The notes beneath the pieces were generated by a model, which was not told the DNA's origin, searched no databases, and saw only the letters and a list, made by a program, of their open reading frames with translations. This document shows, in pieces, positions 40,791-54,504 of a DNA stretch of 64,000 nt. Source of the DNA: Corynespora cassiicola (lineage: Eukaryota > Ascomycota > Dothideomycetes > Pleosporales > Corynesporascaceae); NCBI GenBank assembly GCA_022059125.1, contig JAEUWY010000022.1, forward strand, positions 1 through 64,000, in the 5' to 3' direction. A program made the position numbers and the translations under genes. Numbering within the stretch: position 1 is the first letter of the stretch; each line of letters begins with the position of its first letter.

Positions 40791-40794
40791 AGCA

Positions 40795-41549
40795 TGAAAT
40801 TGCGATCGCATCTCGTGTTACGTTAACATATTCTCAATTAGAAGTCATGGTCTGTTCCAATACCCTGCTAAGAAAGTCCCCCAGATGACGAATTCTCACG
40901 CTCTTATTCACCTTGCCTCATACTCTAAGATATCAACCAAGCCTAGCGAGCCAGTCCGTCGATAACGTATTTCACAAGCGAATCGTTCGGGAGTATCTTG
41001 GCACCGAAGACACAGCCATCAACAACACTACAACCTCATCTTATACTACAATTACATTTCGTAATGTGTTTTTCGTGCTGGGAAAGTCCTCGTGTTATGT
41101 CCAGTTGACATACCGACTATCTCCCATGTGCTGGCGATCGGCGGCGAGACCTGCTAGTTAGACAGATATCTCGATATTCTATCAGCCTGCCCTGCCAGTT
41201 CACAACTAAGCAAAAGTGATATTAGCGCTAGCAACTAACAGAATCTAGGAACGGGCGAGGGGGGCCAATATACATAGTTAGTTATCTCTCTTTTCTAATT
41301 ATCGAAAGCCCAGCAGATAAAGGAAAGCAAGCTTGTTATCAGAGCGTTTTCCTACGCTGTCGTAGGTAAGTGTTAGCTGATGGAAAGGACTGGAAAGAGA
41401 TGAAAAATGAGTGTATTGTGTGAGTTTGGTTGACAGCGGATATATATACATGAGCCAAGATAGTGGCGTAGTGGCTGGCAAGCCTCATCAGCTAACAGTA
41501 AGACATGCCCTAAATAGTATAAACCATCATTTTCGCACTAACCTAACAG
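40795..41549. other. Intergenic between inverted duplication and recombinase gene
   Basis: About 750 bp. Only short frames without ATG or domain are seen. The last part includes the 3' flank of the DUF3435 gene. Confidence 0.45.
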
Positions 41550-43916
41550 CTAGGAGACAGTTCCATGTACATCGCGAGCATGCCGCTGCAGGTGAACCTT
41601 GTTGACCAATTGTACGTCACACAAGGCACATTTAATCTCTTCATCCTCGTTGATTTGTGCCAAGTGCCTCCTCTTGAAATGTCTACTCAAGTCCCCTGAA
41701 GTACTGAGTGAGCGTATGCGCTCTTCAACGGGCTTCTTCTCATTCCCTAGGCACATAAAGCATATAATTGGCCTTTTTTCCTTGTACACAGATACCTTAG
41801 CTTCTTCCAAAGCTGCAAGCAGCGGGTTAACAGCCTCTGCATATGGTTTCGACTTGGCTGCACTCGCTACTCGTTGGATCCTCCGAGTTACACCTTCCTC
41901 GACATTACAATAAGAAGCAATCGCTTTGATAGCGGTGCTACGTCGACGATATTCTTCCTCCAGTGTCGACCCTGGAAGTGATAGAAGGGACTCGATCAAT
42001 CGAATGTGTTCAGGCGTCCTCTCAGCACCGTGTTCCAGCTTCGTCCTCACCTTGTTCTCAAACGTTGCACCCGATAATTGTTGCTGGATATCTCTTTCTG
42101 CCTGATTTCGATCCCAGTTCTTTCTAATGTCGACCAGTAATGCGCGTTTGAGTCGCTGCTTCTCGTTGCGAATATCTTTCTCTAGCTTTCTGTACTTCTC
42201 TTCTCTAGAACGCTTGCCTTTATATCTTTTCTGCTGTCGAAGAAGCTTCTGGATTCGAGGATCGTGATTCACAGATGCGGATTGCTCCAGTGTTAGGTGT
42301 CGTGGCCGATCTGGATCGATCCACCGGCTCATCCGGCACGCTGCTCGCATGATCTCGTCCTGAGGTGCCATGCCGCGAACAATGGCTTGAGTGTCTGCAG
42401 TGATGTGTCGAGAGAGGTAGTGATTAAGAAAAATTTTGCTGTCGGCATGCCGCATAACAAGATTTCGTAGATCTGCAGTCATGTTCCCTATTATCATTAG
42501 TTCTGGATCGTTCAGAAAGGGCAAATTTCATACACACCATCCCGATCGAACGCATTGCCTGCTCCATACCTAAGGCAGTATGGCCCTGCAACCTGCTTGA
42601 ACCCTGTTATTTCCCCTAAATCCTTCATATGAGGTCGAAGGGTGGTGCTGGGGAGTCGCTTCTCCGAAACCCGCCACCCAGCCACGTTCGACGTGCATTG
42701 ACGGAAAACGTAGGTATCTAACATTTCCGATCGGAGGGGTAGCTCAAGTGCGTTGCACCCAGGTCGGATATCAAGCTGGCTGAGGTGCTCAGGGAGAAGT
42801 TTGGGAGCGCCTTCGGGTCTTGAGAATACATCATCAGCAAACATCAGACCCAGCAGGAATACGTGAGGGCTCAGGATAAGCGAAGGATCAAACAGAATTT
42901 CGGGGATCGGGTATGTGTTTCTGTAAAATCAGTAGAAGTTCATTATACACACATTCATAAGGAATACGAACGGTGCTTTTGGCCCAAGAAATGTTTTTGT
43001 AAATTCATAGGTCAGTTCGAGCAGAATCTTGTGCGGCCCACCCTCCTTCATGTCTCGAAGAATTGTTACTTTGACATGCTTATATTGCAGTTTCAAGAGG
43101 GCATCTGGACGGTTTGCAGTGATAAAGCCCCCTTGAATAAAGAAATTTGTCTGTATGCGATATCGTCCCACCTTGAATTTCTTTTCGGTTGTTGTAATGG
43201 TCGTTTGTGCGACCTCTCTTACGTCGTATGCATCCATAGCAGACTTCTCACGTGGTGTATGGCTTAATCCACGCTCCAGTGCTAGCTCTGATAATATCTT
43301 CGCAAGAAACCTTAGGTTAGCATCTGTGCTTTACCAAGACATGGTATCATACCTTTCGTGTTTGGCCGACTAATTGTTTGTCCATGTCTTTTCCTGTTCT
43401 TTTTCTGTACAGAAGAAAAAATTGTTTTCTGTAAGTTCCAAGAGAGGAAGCGTCTTTGGTTCCGCGAAGTTTCCGTCCCTTCTTGCCCCGCGTCAAATCT
43501 AACCTCCACCTGAAGAAGCAGGCTACATCGCCTACGGTCAGAGATTGCATTAATTTTCCTGGGCATTCTCCAATATATTCGCAGTACCTCTTCAGTATTA
43601 ATTCCCAGTGCAAAAGCTCGGGGGAGAGGCAAGGACTTTAAACTCACTGTGTCCATAGCTTATCCATGTTGTCTACATGCAGAAGAGTGCCGGGTGCGTA
43701 TGCTGGCACCACATCTGTGTTATTGACCTTCTCTCTCTGTGCACGATAATACTCTGGTGGATAGACATGCTCTTCCAAGACATGTTCTTCATCTGACTGC
43801 TGCGCACCAGATACAGCGCATTCTTCGCCGCTCTGCTCTGCACTTGAATAGTCCGTCATATAGTCAGGGTCACCGTTAGATGCCGCGGAGGCTAACGAGT
43901 AGCTGCTCAGGCTCAT
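41550..43916 (-). CDS. DUF3435 tyrosine-recombinase-like protein (Starship captain family)
   Basis: Five exons on the minus strand: 43916..43648, 43587..43353, 43297..42972, 42920..42538, 42487..41550, all in phase, 716 aa, no internal stop. It starts MSLSSYSLASAASNGD. The N-terminal SAM-like/core-binding part has YCEYIGECPGKLMQSLTVGD. The catalytic part has GGFITANRPDALLKLQYKHV (Arg ~231), PYCLRYGAGNAFDRDG (Arg ~394) and DSKIFLNHYLSRH (candidate nucleophile Tyr ~428). A basic coiled region follows. Two C2H2-type fingers close the protein (CFMCLGN..HFKRRH and CALCDVQL..HLQRHARDVH). DUF3435 proteins include the captains that mobilise Starships; many other genomic copies are not captains. Exon 3's acceptor (GCGAAG) is the least certain junction. 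The gene lies ~600 bp inside the border with RIP-mutated DNA and is read away from it. Confidence 0.87.
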
Positions 43917-44545
43917 GGCGCGGTGGAGTGATGTGAGAGACGGAAAGAGGGGACGGTTATGGGGGCGGTCTACGAAAGATATGAAAAATAAGGTGGGCAA
44001 GGGTTTGCTCGGGCGATCCGAGACGTAACTACTGAACTGTAAGGCTCAGTATATCTAGCAGATATCCAGTATAAAGTCGAGGGGGAAGAGGGGGGGGGGG
44101 GGGTCGTCTTAAATATGCGCCCAAGAGGCACGGCAGCTTCCATTTTGTGCCGATGAGCAGCAAACTATAATTAGCGACCTGGAGCATAGTCGTAGCGGTA
44201 GCGCGGACAGGTTAGCAGTTAGTTCTGCTGCAGCAAAGCGGAAAGGTCGTGCATATTGATGATATGTATGCTTGCAAGAGCGCTGTGCTATGTTTCTTTC
44301 GGCCTGGAAGCTGTTGGGCACCGGGGGGGTGGCGAGAACCTTGCTTTGAAGCAGGGCTATGGGCTACGGAGCGTGATAGCATGGATCAAGGCGGCTGTCT
44401 ACCCTAGGCTAGGCTGGATCAGGCATTCCGGCTCCAGCTGCGCACAGAGCACAGCCCGTAGGTTTTAGAAGGTTTTAGAGCAAATTGGCACCAGAAAACA
44501 GCGTCATAAGCCACTGAAAACAGCAGTCAATTTGCCATTTTAAAT
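43917..44545. other. Upstream region of the DUF3435 gene to the AT-rich border
   Basis: About 630 bp of normal composition, with a run of 14 G at 44090-44103. The short 8-bp inverted pair GCAAATTG/CAATTTGC lies near 44479 and 44528. Composition changes abruptly at about 44545. If this is a Starship-type element, its end should be in this stretch. I cannot point to a proven terminal repeat. Confidence 0.45.
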
Positions 44546-46317
44546 TTTTAAGTAGTTAATTATATTTTTTTTTTAAGCCTTTACTATAAAAACATATATT
44601 AATCTAATTTTTTTTTTTAAGCTTTTACTATAACTGCTGTAAGCTATATTATACGTAACTATACTATATATAATTCTACTATAATATTTATATAACTATA
44701 TAAAATAATTAAAATAGTAAAAAATAATAGTATTAGAAAGCGAGTACGCGGGCGGCAGCGATTATATAAACTATATAACTACTAAAAACTTTAATATAAA
44801 TTTAAGCAAATTAAACGGGATATAATACTATAGATATAAAAAATTAAAAGCTAAAAATACGTTTAAAAGTTATACAGTTGTAGTTGTAGTTATTATAAAT
44901 TAAAAATAAAAAAAATTATTAAAAAATTATTATTATTTAAAATAAAAGCGCAGGTTAAGTGTTAACGTTATATTACGTAATAAAATAATATTATAAAATA
45001 TATAAAATTACGTAACAGGTAGTACGTACTAACTAAAATAAAATAGAAATAAAATAATATATTCGCTGTTTGTTAATAATAAAATAGAAATAGTAAAAAA
45101 AAATAAAGTTTACTAAGTATTTTTTAGCTAATTTTATTATTTTTAAGTTATAACTACTAATTAAGCTAAAATTACATCTATTATAAAGTGTATTTTATTA
45201 AAATTATACGTATTTTTTTTAATAATACTATATTTTTTTATATAGTACAGTAATTTAAATTAAAAATTAATAATTTTATAAATTTTATAAAAAACGCGCT
45301 AGTAACTTTACTAATAAATTAATTAAATTTAAAAATTTAGCTAACACTTAATAAAGTTACTAAACTAATTAATATTAATATAGTTTGTCTTTTATATAGT
45401 AAGTAATTAATAAGTTATATTATATATAATATTTAGTATAAATATAAATTTTTATAAATTTAGCTTAAGAATATAAATAATAATAACTTTTTTTTTAAAC
45501 TTAATTAGCTATTTTAAATTAGCTTAGTAATCGCGTTTTATAAATTCTTTAGTATATTTAATTATAAACTATAGTTTTTAAAATATTATAAGTAGTAGCA
45601 GCGCGTTATACGCTTTTAATTAAATAATTTTTAATAGCTAAAAAAGTAAAAATTACTAAAGCTTTTTTATAAGCTAATTAAAAATCTTTTAGTTATAGTA
45701 TTATAAGTATAAGTTATATATATACAGTAGAGTGATACGAAAAAAAAACTAAAAAAGTTATACTTTTTAAACTTATATAACTCTGTAACTAAATACGCTA
45801 TTAAAATAGAAAAAAATAATTTTAAAAATATTTATAAGCTTTTGTAAAGTATTATAGATAATATATAGTTTATTTTATATTTATAGCTTTTGAATTTAAA
45901 GTAAAGATATAGTAAAAAAAATACAAATTTAAAAGCTGATTTATTATTTTTCTACCTTGATATTTTATTTTTTTATTTAATTATTATAAGCTTATACACT
46001 ATGTAGATATATATATAAACTTTTAGTATAGCTTTTTTATCTAAAAAAAATAATAATAATAGAATTTTTTTTTAAAAAATTAAACTATATAAATAATTTA
46101 ATAATTAATTAAATTATTAATATTTTATATAATACCCGTTAGCTTTAATAACTGTTTTCTAACACTTAAGTAAAAATAATATATAATTATTTATTATTTT
46201 TTATAGAATTAAATTCTATTTTTTATTTATAGCGTTTATAAATAAAGTATTATTTTTTTTTTTTTATTTTTGCCTAATAAATTAGAATTTAATTTTTTTA
46301 AATTATTTTTTAGTATA
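44546..46317. other. RIP-degraded AT-rich DNA, identity lost
   Basis: Very AT-rich, dominated by TA, with CA and TG nearly absent while CG remains. No open frame of note. It is probably an old repeat beyond recognition by eye. Confidence 0.8.
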
Positions 46318-46322
46318 GCTTA

Positions 46323-46674
46323 TGTAAGAACACAGGGCGACTTGTCTCCGATACGGCTCAGGTACTACTTAGAATAAGAGTTTACAGAACTAGAGAACAA
46401 TTACAAATTAGAATCTATAGGTTTTATATAAAAGAATATTTCTAAACTACAGAACTATTTAGAACTATCGTAATTTTTTATAGTTTCTCTTTAGTATCTT
46501 ATTCTAAATCTAGTCTAGTTCTATTTTTTAGTTATTATAGAAGGGTACAAAAGAATAAGGGATCAGAGCTAAATTAGATATTAGAGGCTAGAAATTAGAT
46601 ATAAAGTTCTGAATTACGTGCGCGATATTTAGAAGTAAATATATTTAGACTTTATATAAATAAAATTTATTATA
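46323..46674 (-). repeat. LTR of family 1, left
   Basis: 352 bp starting TGTAAGAACACAGGGCGACT, more heavily C-to-T changed at its right end than the other LTR. The purine-rich stretch expected of a polypurine tract lies just inside on the minus strand. Confidence 0.88.
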
Positions 46675-49600
46675 TTACTCTTTTTTTAGTAGACAGATTA
46701 TTCTAATCTGTTCTAAGTTGTAGCCTATTTAGAAAAAATATAAATATTTTTTATTAGAAGCAGAGCACTTTATTTTATTGTTTACTTTTTATTTTTAGTA
46801 CTTTATAGAAAGAAGCGTTACGCGTTTGTGTAACTAGTAAAATACTTTTATAAAGCTGCTGTCTAGCGGGTATAAATTTAGTTTTTTAGCTTTTCTTCTT
46901 TTTTTTTTTTTTACTTTTTTACTTATTGCGTTCCGTAAGTAGTCTGTTCCAGATCTAGTACTTCTACTAATTTTTTTTAAAGTTTTTTATTATTAAATTA
47001 GCTTTTTAATTTATTTTATAATGCTTATTCTAGTTCTATTTAGTATCTTATTAGCAGTTTACTATAAGATATACTTACGCGCCTGTCGCGTATTAGTAAA
47101 AAAATATATAATTAATTTTAAATTTAAGTTAACTTTAAGTAAAAAGTACGAGTACTGTACTGCTTAAAAAAATTTATATAAGCTAGTATATATCTAACTT
47201 AGTGCGTATTTAGAATAGTTAGCTAATACTCTATTTTAAATTTTAGAGTACTGTGCTGCTAAGTATAAGGTATTAATACAGACTGTAAGTAACTAGAAAG
47301 AAAATCTAAATAACTCTATTTTAACTACTACAGTAAGAATTACAGCTAGAGCTGTTTTAGTAGTAGTTTAGATAATTAGAGCGAAGTTAAAACGTATACA
47401 GACTAGAAAAATGTTACTAGCTATTTATATAATTTTAAAGACAGTCTAGCAGAGTGTAGAAAAAATAAATTAAAAGCTAGTTAACTTAAAAATAGTTTTT
47501 TTACGCAGCTCAGTTCGCGGAAACAGAAAAAAAGCTACTAAATTTACTAAGTTTTTTTTAGTAAAGCAGTTCCGGCGGATAAATAGATTAGATAAAATAT
47601 TACTAAAGCTTAAAAATAAGTCTAAGTTAAAAAAATCTAATAGTAATAGCGATCTAATTTTTAATAAAGATAAAAAGAACTAGTAGTTAGGTCTGGAGAG
47701 TTTTAGGGGCGGGCCTAAAAAAAGTTTTAAGTAGATATTTAATAACTATTCTATTCTACTCTATTATCTTACAGATAATTTATATTTTTTATTTCTTACT
47801 TTTATACTTAGAGCTATTAGTTTAGAGACCTAGAAAATTCTAGCTTATCCGGGTACTTATCGTAGAATACCTTTAGCTTATATAAAGCTTTTATAAAGTT
47901 TAATGCGTTATACTACGTAAGATCCGGGTTATATCTAATCTAATTTATTTAGTATTTTAGTAATAAGCGTACCAGTTTGCTGGCGAGAATATCTTCTACT
48001 TTTTATTTTTCTACTTTATTAATAGGTACTCTGCTAGATTTTAGAGCTTTTTATTCTAGAAAAAAGTTAGCTAGGTTTTTATATAGAATATTTAGTGCGA
48101 ATATATTATAGATTTTTAATCCGGGAGGCAGTTTAAAGCGGTATAAATAATCTACTTTCTCTAGTATTTTAAAAAGACCTGTCTACTATTCGGACAGCTT
48201 TCAGCTTAGTTTTATAGATATTAAGTTTTTTGTACTAAAATATACTTAATTTCTAATATTCTAATCTACTTATCAGCGATAGAAGTTAACTTAAACTTAT
48301 ATTTATTTTTAAGCTTTTTTAAAGTTTTTTTTCGCGAGCTTCTATACTTTATATATCTATAAAGTAAGTACTAGGGCGTTCTAGTAGTTTAGTCTTTTCT
48401 AAAACTTAGAAGATTCTGGCCTTTTCTAATACTAACTCTAATAGAGTTCGGAACTAAATAGAACTTAGTAAGAAGTTATTTTTAAGTTTATATATAGGAG
48501 AGTAATTTAAGCGCGATCTATTAACGGCAGAAGTTTGCTTTAGTTATTCTAGTAATAGCTTATAAATAGCCTTAGTCTTTAGTTAATATATTAGTTTATA
48601 ATTTTAGTTTAGCTATTTATTTTTTTATAATATACAGTAGACAGTTTAACTTTAACGCTAATAATTTAATAGAATTTAGACTAGAAACTAGAGATAAACT
48701 GTGGTTTTCAGTCTGACATAATTAACTCTAAAGTGTATCTAAATTAGTATATCTACTAAATAAACAGATAGGCTATACCACGTGCGTTAGTGTTTTTATA
48801 ATATAGAATTAATACAGCTTACTTAGAGAGTCGATTAATAATTACTAAGATCTAATTATAGCCAGCTTTATTACAGAGAAATTTTTTAAAATTTATATAA
48901 AAGTATTATATAGAACAGTTTAGAATAGAAAAAGAATAGATCTTTTCAGCGGGACAGATTTATTTTAAATATACTTATTAACAGACGAGGCAGTTTCGTA
49001 TATATTACTTACACAAATTACCTATACCTTTTTAGTAGTATTTCTAGGCTAATAGCTAGTAGGTTTTTGTAGCGCTGGGGTATGCTAAAAAAACTTAGTT
49101 ATAAGCTTTTTATATTAAGCGTGTAATAAGCGTTAAGTTCTAAAAAATATATAGTTAATATTAGTATAATATAAGTCCGTTATATATTTAGTACTAGTTA
49201 AAAAGATTTTCGCGTTTTTTTATAAAGTTTAATTAATTTTTCTTTAAAAGGGTATTAATAAGTTTAAAAGAGTTAAAGTTTATTAGATTTTTTAGGAATA
49301 TTGCATATACGCGAGCTACACACTTAGTCTAAACTCTAATATATTTTTAAACTAACTTAGCGTTAATACAGAAATTAAAGTAATATAGTTCTATTAGCAC
49401 GTAAGAACAGTTATTACGCTAAATAGTAGAAAAATCTTTTATATTCTGTTCGCGACGACTAAAAATATTAGCTTTAGTATTATTTTTATTTAAAGTATAT
49501 TTAATATAGAAGTTAAAGGGCGCTAGTTTTTCTATCTATTTTACTTATCGCGCGTTAAAAACTTTAGTAGTTATAAAATACTTAAGTAATCTATAGTTTA

Positions 49601-50225
49601 AATATACTTAAATTTAATACTTTACGGAAAAAAGATTAGCTTGCTATTTCTTAAAAGCGGTAATAATAGTAAAAAGTTTTTTATTATATATCTTTTAGTT
49701 AAGCTTAAAACTAAATAAGCTTTTGCTGTAGAAGACGTAAAAGTACTATTTTCTATCTAAATATTACTAGAATTATACGCCGGCAATTGCACCGTCTAAT
49801 ATATCTATTTTTAGTTTTATAAGTAATTTAGAATTAAAGTAGTATAGCGTTAGAATAGAAAGAAAAGCTTTTTTTAAGGCTTTAAAGGCTTAGTTACACG
49901 CTAAAATCTATTTAAAAAGTACTGCAGAATTTTAAAGTATACTAATTAGAAAAACTATTTAAAAATATTCTAGTACGAATTATTAGTAGAAGCTAGTAAA
50001 TTTTAGAAATAATTTTACTTTAGTAATAGTAGTAAATTAAGCCCAGTTCTACAAAGCTTTAACTTTTTTTAGATCTACTTTTAGCTTTTAATTAGTTAGA
50101 ACGTACTCTAAGTATTAAATACGTTTTATATAGAATTTAGATTTAGCTATATTTACTTATAGTTTAGCCTAACGTAGTCGTTCTAAAACAGCTTTAATAT
50201 ACTAAATATAAGTTAGTTTATTTTC

Positions 50226-50270
50226 AGAGTAGATAAGAATATTGTTTAGATATGCGATGTAGAAGTTATT
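50226..50270 (-). pseudogene. Reverse-transcriptase active-site relic, family 1
   Basis: Minus-strand codons read close to IAYLNNILIYS. Gypsy RT has Y-L-D-D-I, and both Asp codons now read Asn through G-to-A change. The surrounding frame has many stops. Confidence 0.7.
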
Positions 50271-53148
50271 AAAGTAGTTTATTAAAACGTCGTTTATATA
50301 CTATTAGAACGTAGCTAGACTGTTACACAGCCTAAATAGAAAAACTTTATATTTATACGTTCTGTATTATATCTAAAAAGTAGTATATTTTTTACTGTTA
50401 GAGTTTATGCGAATTTTATTAAACGCAGCGTAAATATCTAGTTTCGTAAAAAACTTAGCTTTACTAGATTTTACTAAAAGTTTATTTATTTAAAGTATTA
50501 GATAGCTATTTTTTTAAGTAAAAGCGTTTAGTTTATAATAGTTAACGTATACTTTAAGTTTTCTATTTACTTTACGGATATAAAGAATAAATAATATAAA
50601 AAAGCTCTAGCTCTGCTTAATAAAGCTATATTAAAGTTAGATTATTACGAATTCTTAAGTAGCTTTAAGTTTCTTAAAGTTTTGCTTATATAAAAAACTA
50701 TAGCTATTTAGAATAGATTTAGTTAAAATAATTTTATAATTATATAGTTAATATAGAGAGAGGTAGAGTACGGCTTTCGGGTTAAATATATTCTAATAGA
50801 ATTTATATACAGAGGGTAGTCGGTTTAGTATTAAAAGAATAACAGATTTATTTAGAGAATAGAAGTTCTGAATTTATCAGTTAATTTTATAGATAGTTAT
50901 TATAAAGAATTTAATTTTAGATTATTTTATTTAGAAATAAAAAGCGTTAGCAGATATAGCGGTTATCTAAAAATTACAGCTAAATTTAAAATAGTATTAG
51001 ACGTTAGTTAGAAAAGAGCGTCTAAACTTAGAAAGTTTAAGTTTTTAAAGTTAATACAGACAAGTTTTTAGACTTCTTTAGTTTTTTATATATATATTTT
51101 TTTTTATAATGTATTTTTACGGAAAATGTCTTACTTTATTCTCTAGCTTATATTAGAAGAATGTAGGCGTCGGAGAATAGGTAGAGTAGGTATATAAAAA
51201 AAGGCATATTAGACTAGCTACACAATCTAGTTGTATTCCGTATCTAGTTTAAGCTTAAACTTTTTTATCTATTTTAGACTAATAATACAGTTCTGAGATC
51301 TAAGGTTAAAAATAATAAAAAAATAATTTAAAATAGTATGTTTATTTAGGCGAAGATAAAAGCGAATGTAATAAGTAGCTAAGAATTTAATTAACTTTTA
51401 GAAATTTTATATTTTAACTTTGTAGAGTAGTTTTTAGATAGATATCTAAAAAGTGCGGGCTAAGAATACTGTAATAAAAGTATTAATAAATAAGAATTTT
51501 TGTGCGCTGGTATTAATAAAAAAATATAAACAGATTCTAAGCCTGTTAGAATAAAGAACAGAAAGTATTTAGAAATAAAAGCCTTTTAACAAGTTTAATA
51601 GATCTATATTAGATAGATCGTACTTACCGTAATCTAAAACAGAAATTTTTTCTAAACGTTTTTATTTTCTAGTTAGACTAAATCTAGTCTGTTAAAATTA
51701 ATTATATTTTTAAATTAGTTTTATAAATTATTATTAACAGAAATTTAGTTTATTTACAGAAAGTTGTAATTGCGTATAAAATAGCTTTACTTACTATAGT
51801 TATAGCAGTTCTTTTCTGTAGTTTAAGCTGTTTTAAATAATTTACTATTTTTATATTAGTATAGTAGTTGCGATTCTACGCAGGTAGTACGTTAGTAAGT
51901 AGTTTTTTTTTTTTATATAAATACTGCAGATAAGCCGGGTAACTTCTAGTTTTCCGAAACTTTATATAAAGTAAAACTAAAGTTACTTTTTCTACTTCTG
52001 CTAATAGCAGATACAGAGGTATTTTAGCGCTCTATATTATAAGCGGTAAAGTATTTTACTATATTATTAAAAGAGTTATTCTACAGAAATTTAAATTTAA
52101 AGTTTAGAACTTGCAGAGCTGAGGTGATTTTTTTCTATAAATAAAAAAACTATTTTTTTTTTATACTCTGCCTTTAATAGTAGTAGATAGAAATTAGACT
52201 TTAAAAGTAGAGAAAAGTTTTTCTTGTTCTATCTGCAGCTAGTAGAAAGCTATTTAATTTTCTGCTTTTTTATTTTTTAAAATAAAGTATAATTTTAAAA
52301 AGTTAAGCATTTTCTCTGCGTTAAAAAACTATTTTTAAAAGTTATTAGCTAAGTAATAAAGCTCTAAGTATTCGCAAGCTAGTTCTAACGTATATTTCTA
52401 AACTTCTGCTATATAAACTTACTTAGTAGAATAGTAGTTTTAATTAATATTAAAGCAATCTTAGATAAAAGCTAGCTATTATAGAAAAATAACAGTTTTT
52501 CTGTTGCTGAAGGGCTTAATCTTAAAAATTTACTTAAATAACTTTATCTAAACTAAAATTAAAAGTAACTTAAATAGTTATTAAATATAAGTTAAAGATA
52601 ACAGTTAGAATTTTTTTATATTTTAGAGGGAAGAGTCTGCAGCAGCGGCTTCGAGTTCTAGTATTCTAGCTTATAACTATAGAATTTCTATCTTTATAGA
52701 TATAGAATAGAGATTATTATTATTAGATTAAAGTAGAGATCCAGTAAGTTCTAGATTATTATTAAAAAGTTAGAGCTGCCTTTACAGCCGGCTTAATTTT
52801 TAAATAGTATTTTTTTAAAATATATTTAGCAGATGTATAGAGCTAGATATTAATAGTTAGAATTAATTTTAGTAAGTTATTAGTAGTTACTTAGTTTTTA
52901 CTTTAGCGCTTAACGCGTTTTTTTTAAAAGTAATTTAACTTATATAAAAAGCAGAAGTTCTAAATCTAAAAACTTTAGTTATTAAAAAATCTAAAAAATT
53001 TTAACTGTACTAAAAGTTAAAAACGTATATAGTAATTTAGAACGGACCTAGTCTAATACGTATACTATTTAGTTGTATTTCTCTTTATAATAAACAGAGA
53101 AATAATATTCTTAAGCCGTTACTAGCGAAAAGAAGTTTAGAAATATAA

Positions 53149-53500
53149 TATAAAAACACAGAGCGACTTATCTCTAATACGGCTTAGATACTACTTAAAA
53201 TAAAAGTTTACAGAACTAGAAAATAATTATAAATTAGAACCTATAGATTTTATACGAAAAAATATTTTTAAACTACAGAACTATCTAGAACTATCGCAAC
53301 TTTTTATAGTTTCTCTTTAGTACCTTATTTTAAGTCTAGTTTAGTTCTATTTTTTAGTTATTATAGAAAAGTACGAAAGGATAAGGGATCAGAGCTAAGT
53401 CAGATATCAGAAGCTGGGGATTAGATGTGAAGTTCTGAATTACGTGCGCGATGCTTAGAAATAAATATATTCGGACTTTGTGCGAACGAGGTTCGTTACA
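53149..53500 (-). repeat. LTR of family 1, right
   Basis: 352 bp ending GAGGTTCGTTACA, followed by the GCTTA target duplication. Confidence 0.88.
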
Positions 53501-53505
53501 GCTTA

Positions 53506-54037
53506 AACGTTTTCTATAAATACTAAATCTAAACTATAAACTAGATATTTAAATAATGTTATTTTATTTTTTTTAAACTATTTTAAAACTGGTTTAGCTG
53601 TATAAATTTTTAAATTATCTTATTAAAATTTCCAGTCTATAAACTAAGTAGTATTTATATTAATTTTATAATTTAATAATAAATAAAAATAATTTAATAA
53701 AATATTAAATTTAAAAAAAAAATATAAAACTTAACCGGGTTTTATTTATTTTTTAATAATAAATTTTAATACTTTTTATATATAATCTATATTATTAAAG
53801 TTATTTTTAAAATTAAGTTTTTTAATAAATACTAATTCTAATCTTCCTTCTATCTAAATAGCTTTTTATATTAATATAATAATATCTCGAGCTATAATTT
53901 AATTAGCACTAATTTTTTAAAAAAAGTAATTAAATTAAAAAATTATAATTAATTTTTAATTAAGTTTAGAAAAGCTAATTTAGCTTCTACTTTTTTATTT
54001 CTTTTTTTTATATATTTCTATTTAAAACGTAAGCTTT
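53506..54037. other. AT-rich filler between retroelements
   Basis: About 530 bp of RIP-type AT-rich DNA with no recognisable gene or LTR. Confidence 0.7.
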
Positions 54038-54504
54038 TGTTATAATCTAGTTTTAGAAAAACCTAGGCAGGCAACACTGGGGGCGCGGCTCTAATTATAT
54101 ATACAAATACGCGCCTAAAAAGGGACTGCTGTACTATATTACGTAATTAAAAAAACTATATAATTTAAAGTTTATGTTTTAGTATAGTAAGCGTTTACAG
54201 CTTACTAGCGTAAGCGCTTACAGGTAATAATAGTAAGCGCTTATAATAAGTGCGGGTAAGCGTAATTGCAGCACATATATATAGTTTACATAATTATACT
54301 CTATAATTATATTTACTTTATTAGTAAATCTATCATTTAGAATTAACTATTAATCTATTATGCTCTATTGCTAACACAGAGACCCGTACAGCATATCGCA
54401 CATTATTCTACTTATATAACTCTACTAGTACTTATTTCTAAAAATCAACCTAAGCAGCTACTTGCTTTCTAGCCTTACTTATAGCCTATAGCACAGCCTT
54501 AATA
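54038..54504 (+). repeat. 5' LTR of the outer family 2 element
   Basis: About 467 bp, the inverse of the inner element's LTRs, and preceded by RIP-mutated filler. Confidence 0.8.

Larger units (their letters stand above)
46323..53500 (-). mobile_element. Ty3/gypsy-type LTR retrotransposon, RIP-inactivated (family 1)
   Basis: A 7178-bp element with 352-bp LTRs (46323-46674 and 53149-53500), bounded by the 5-bp target duplication GCTTA (46318-46322 and 53501-53505). The LTR tips were TG..CA; C-to-T and G-to-A changes have altered several. The minus strand near 50226-50270 reads like the reverse-transcriptase active site, with the Asp pair now Asn codons (YLNNIL for YLDDIL). No reading frame survives. 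It is oriented on the minus strand. Confidence 0.88.
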
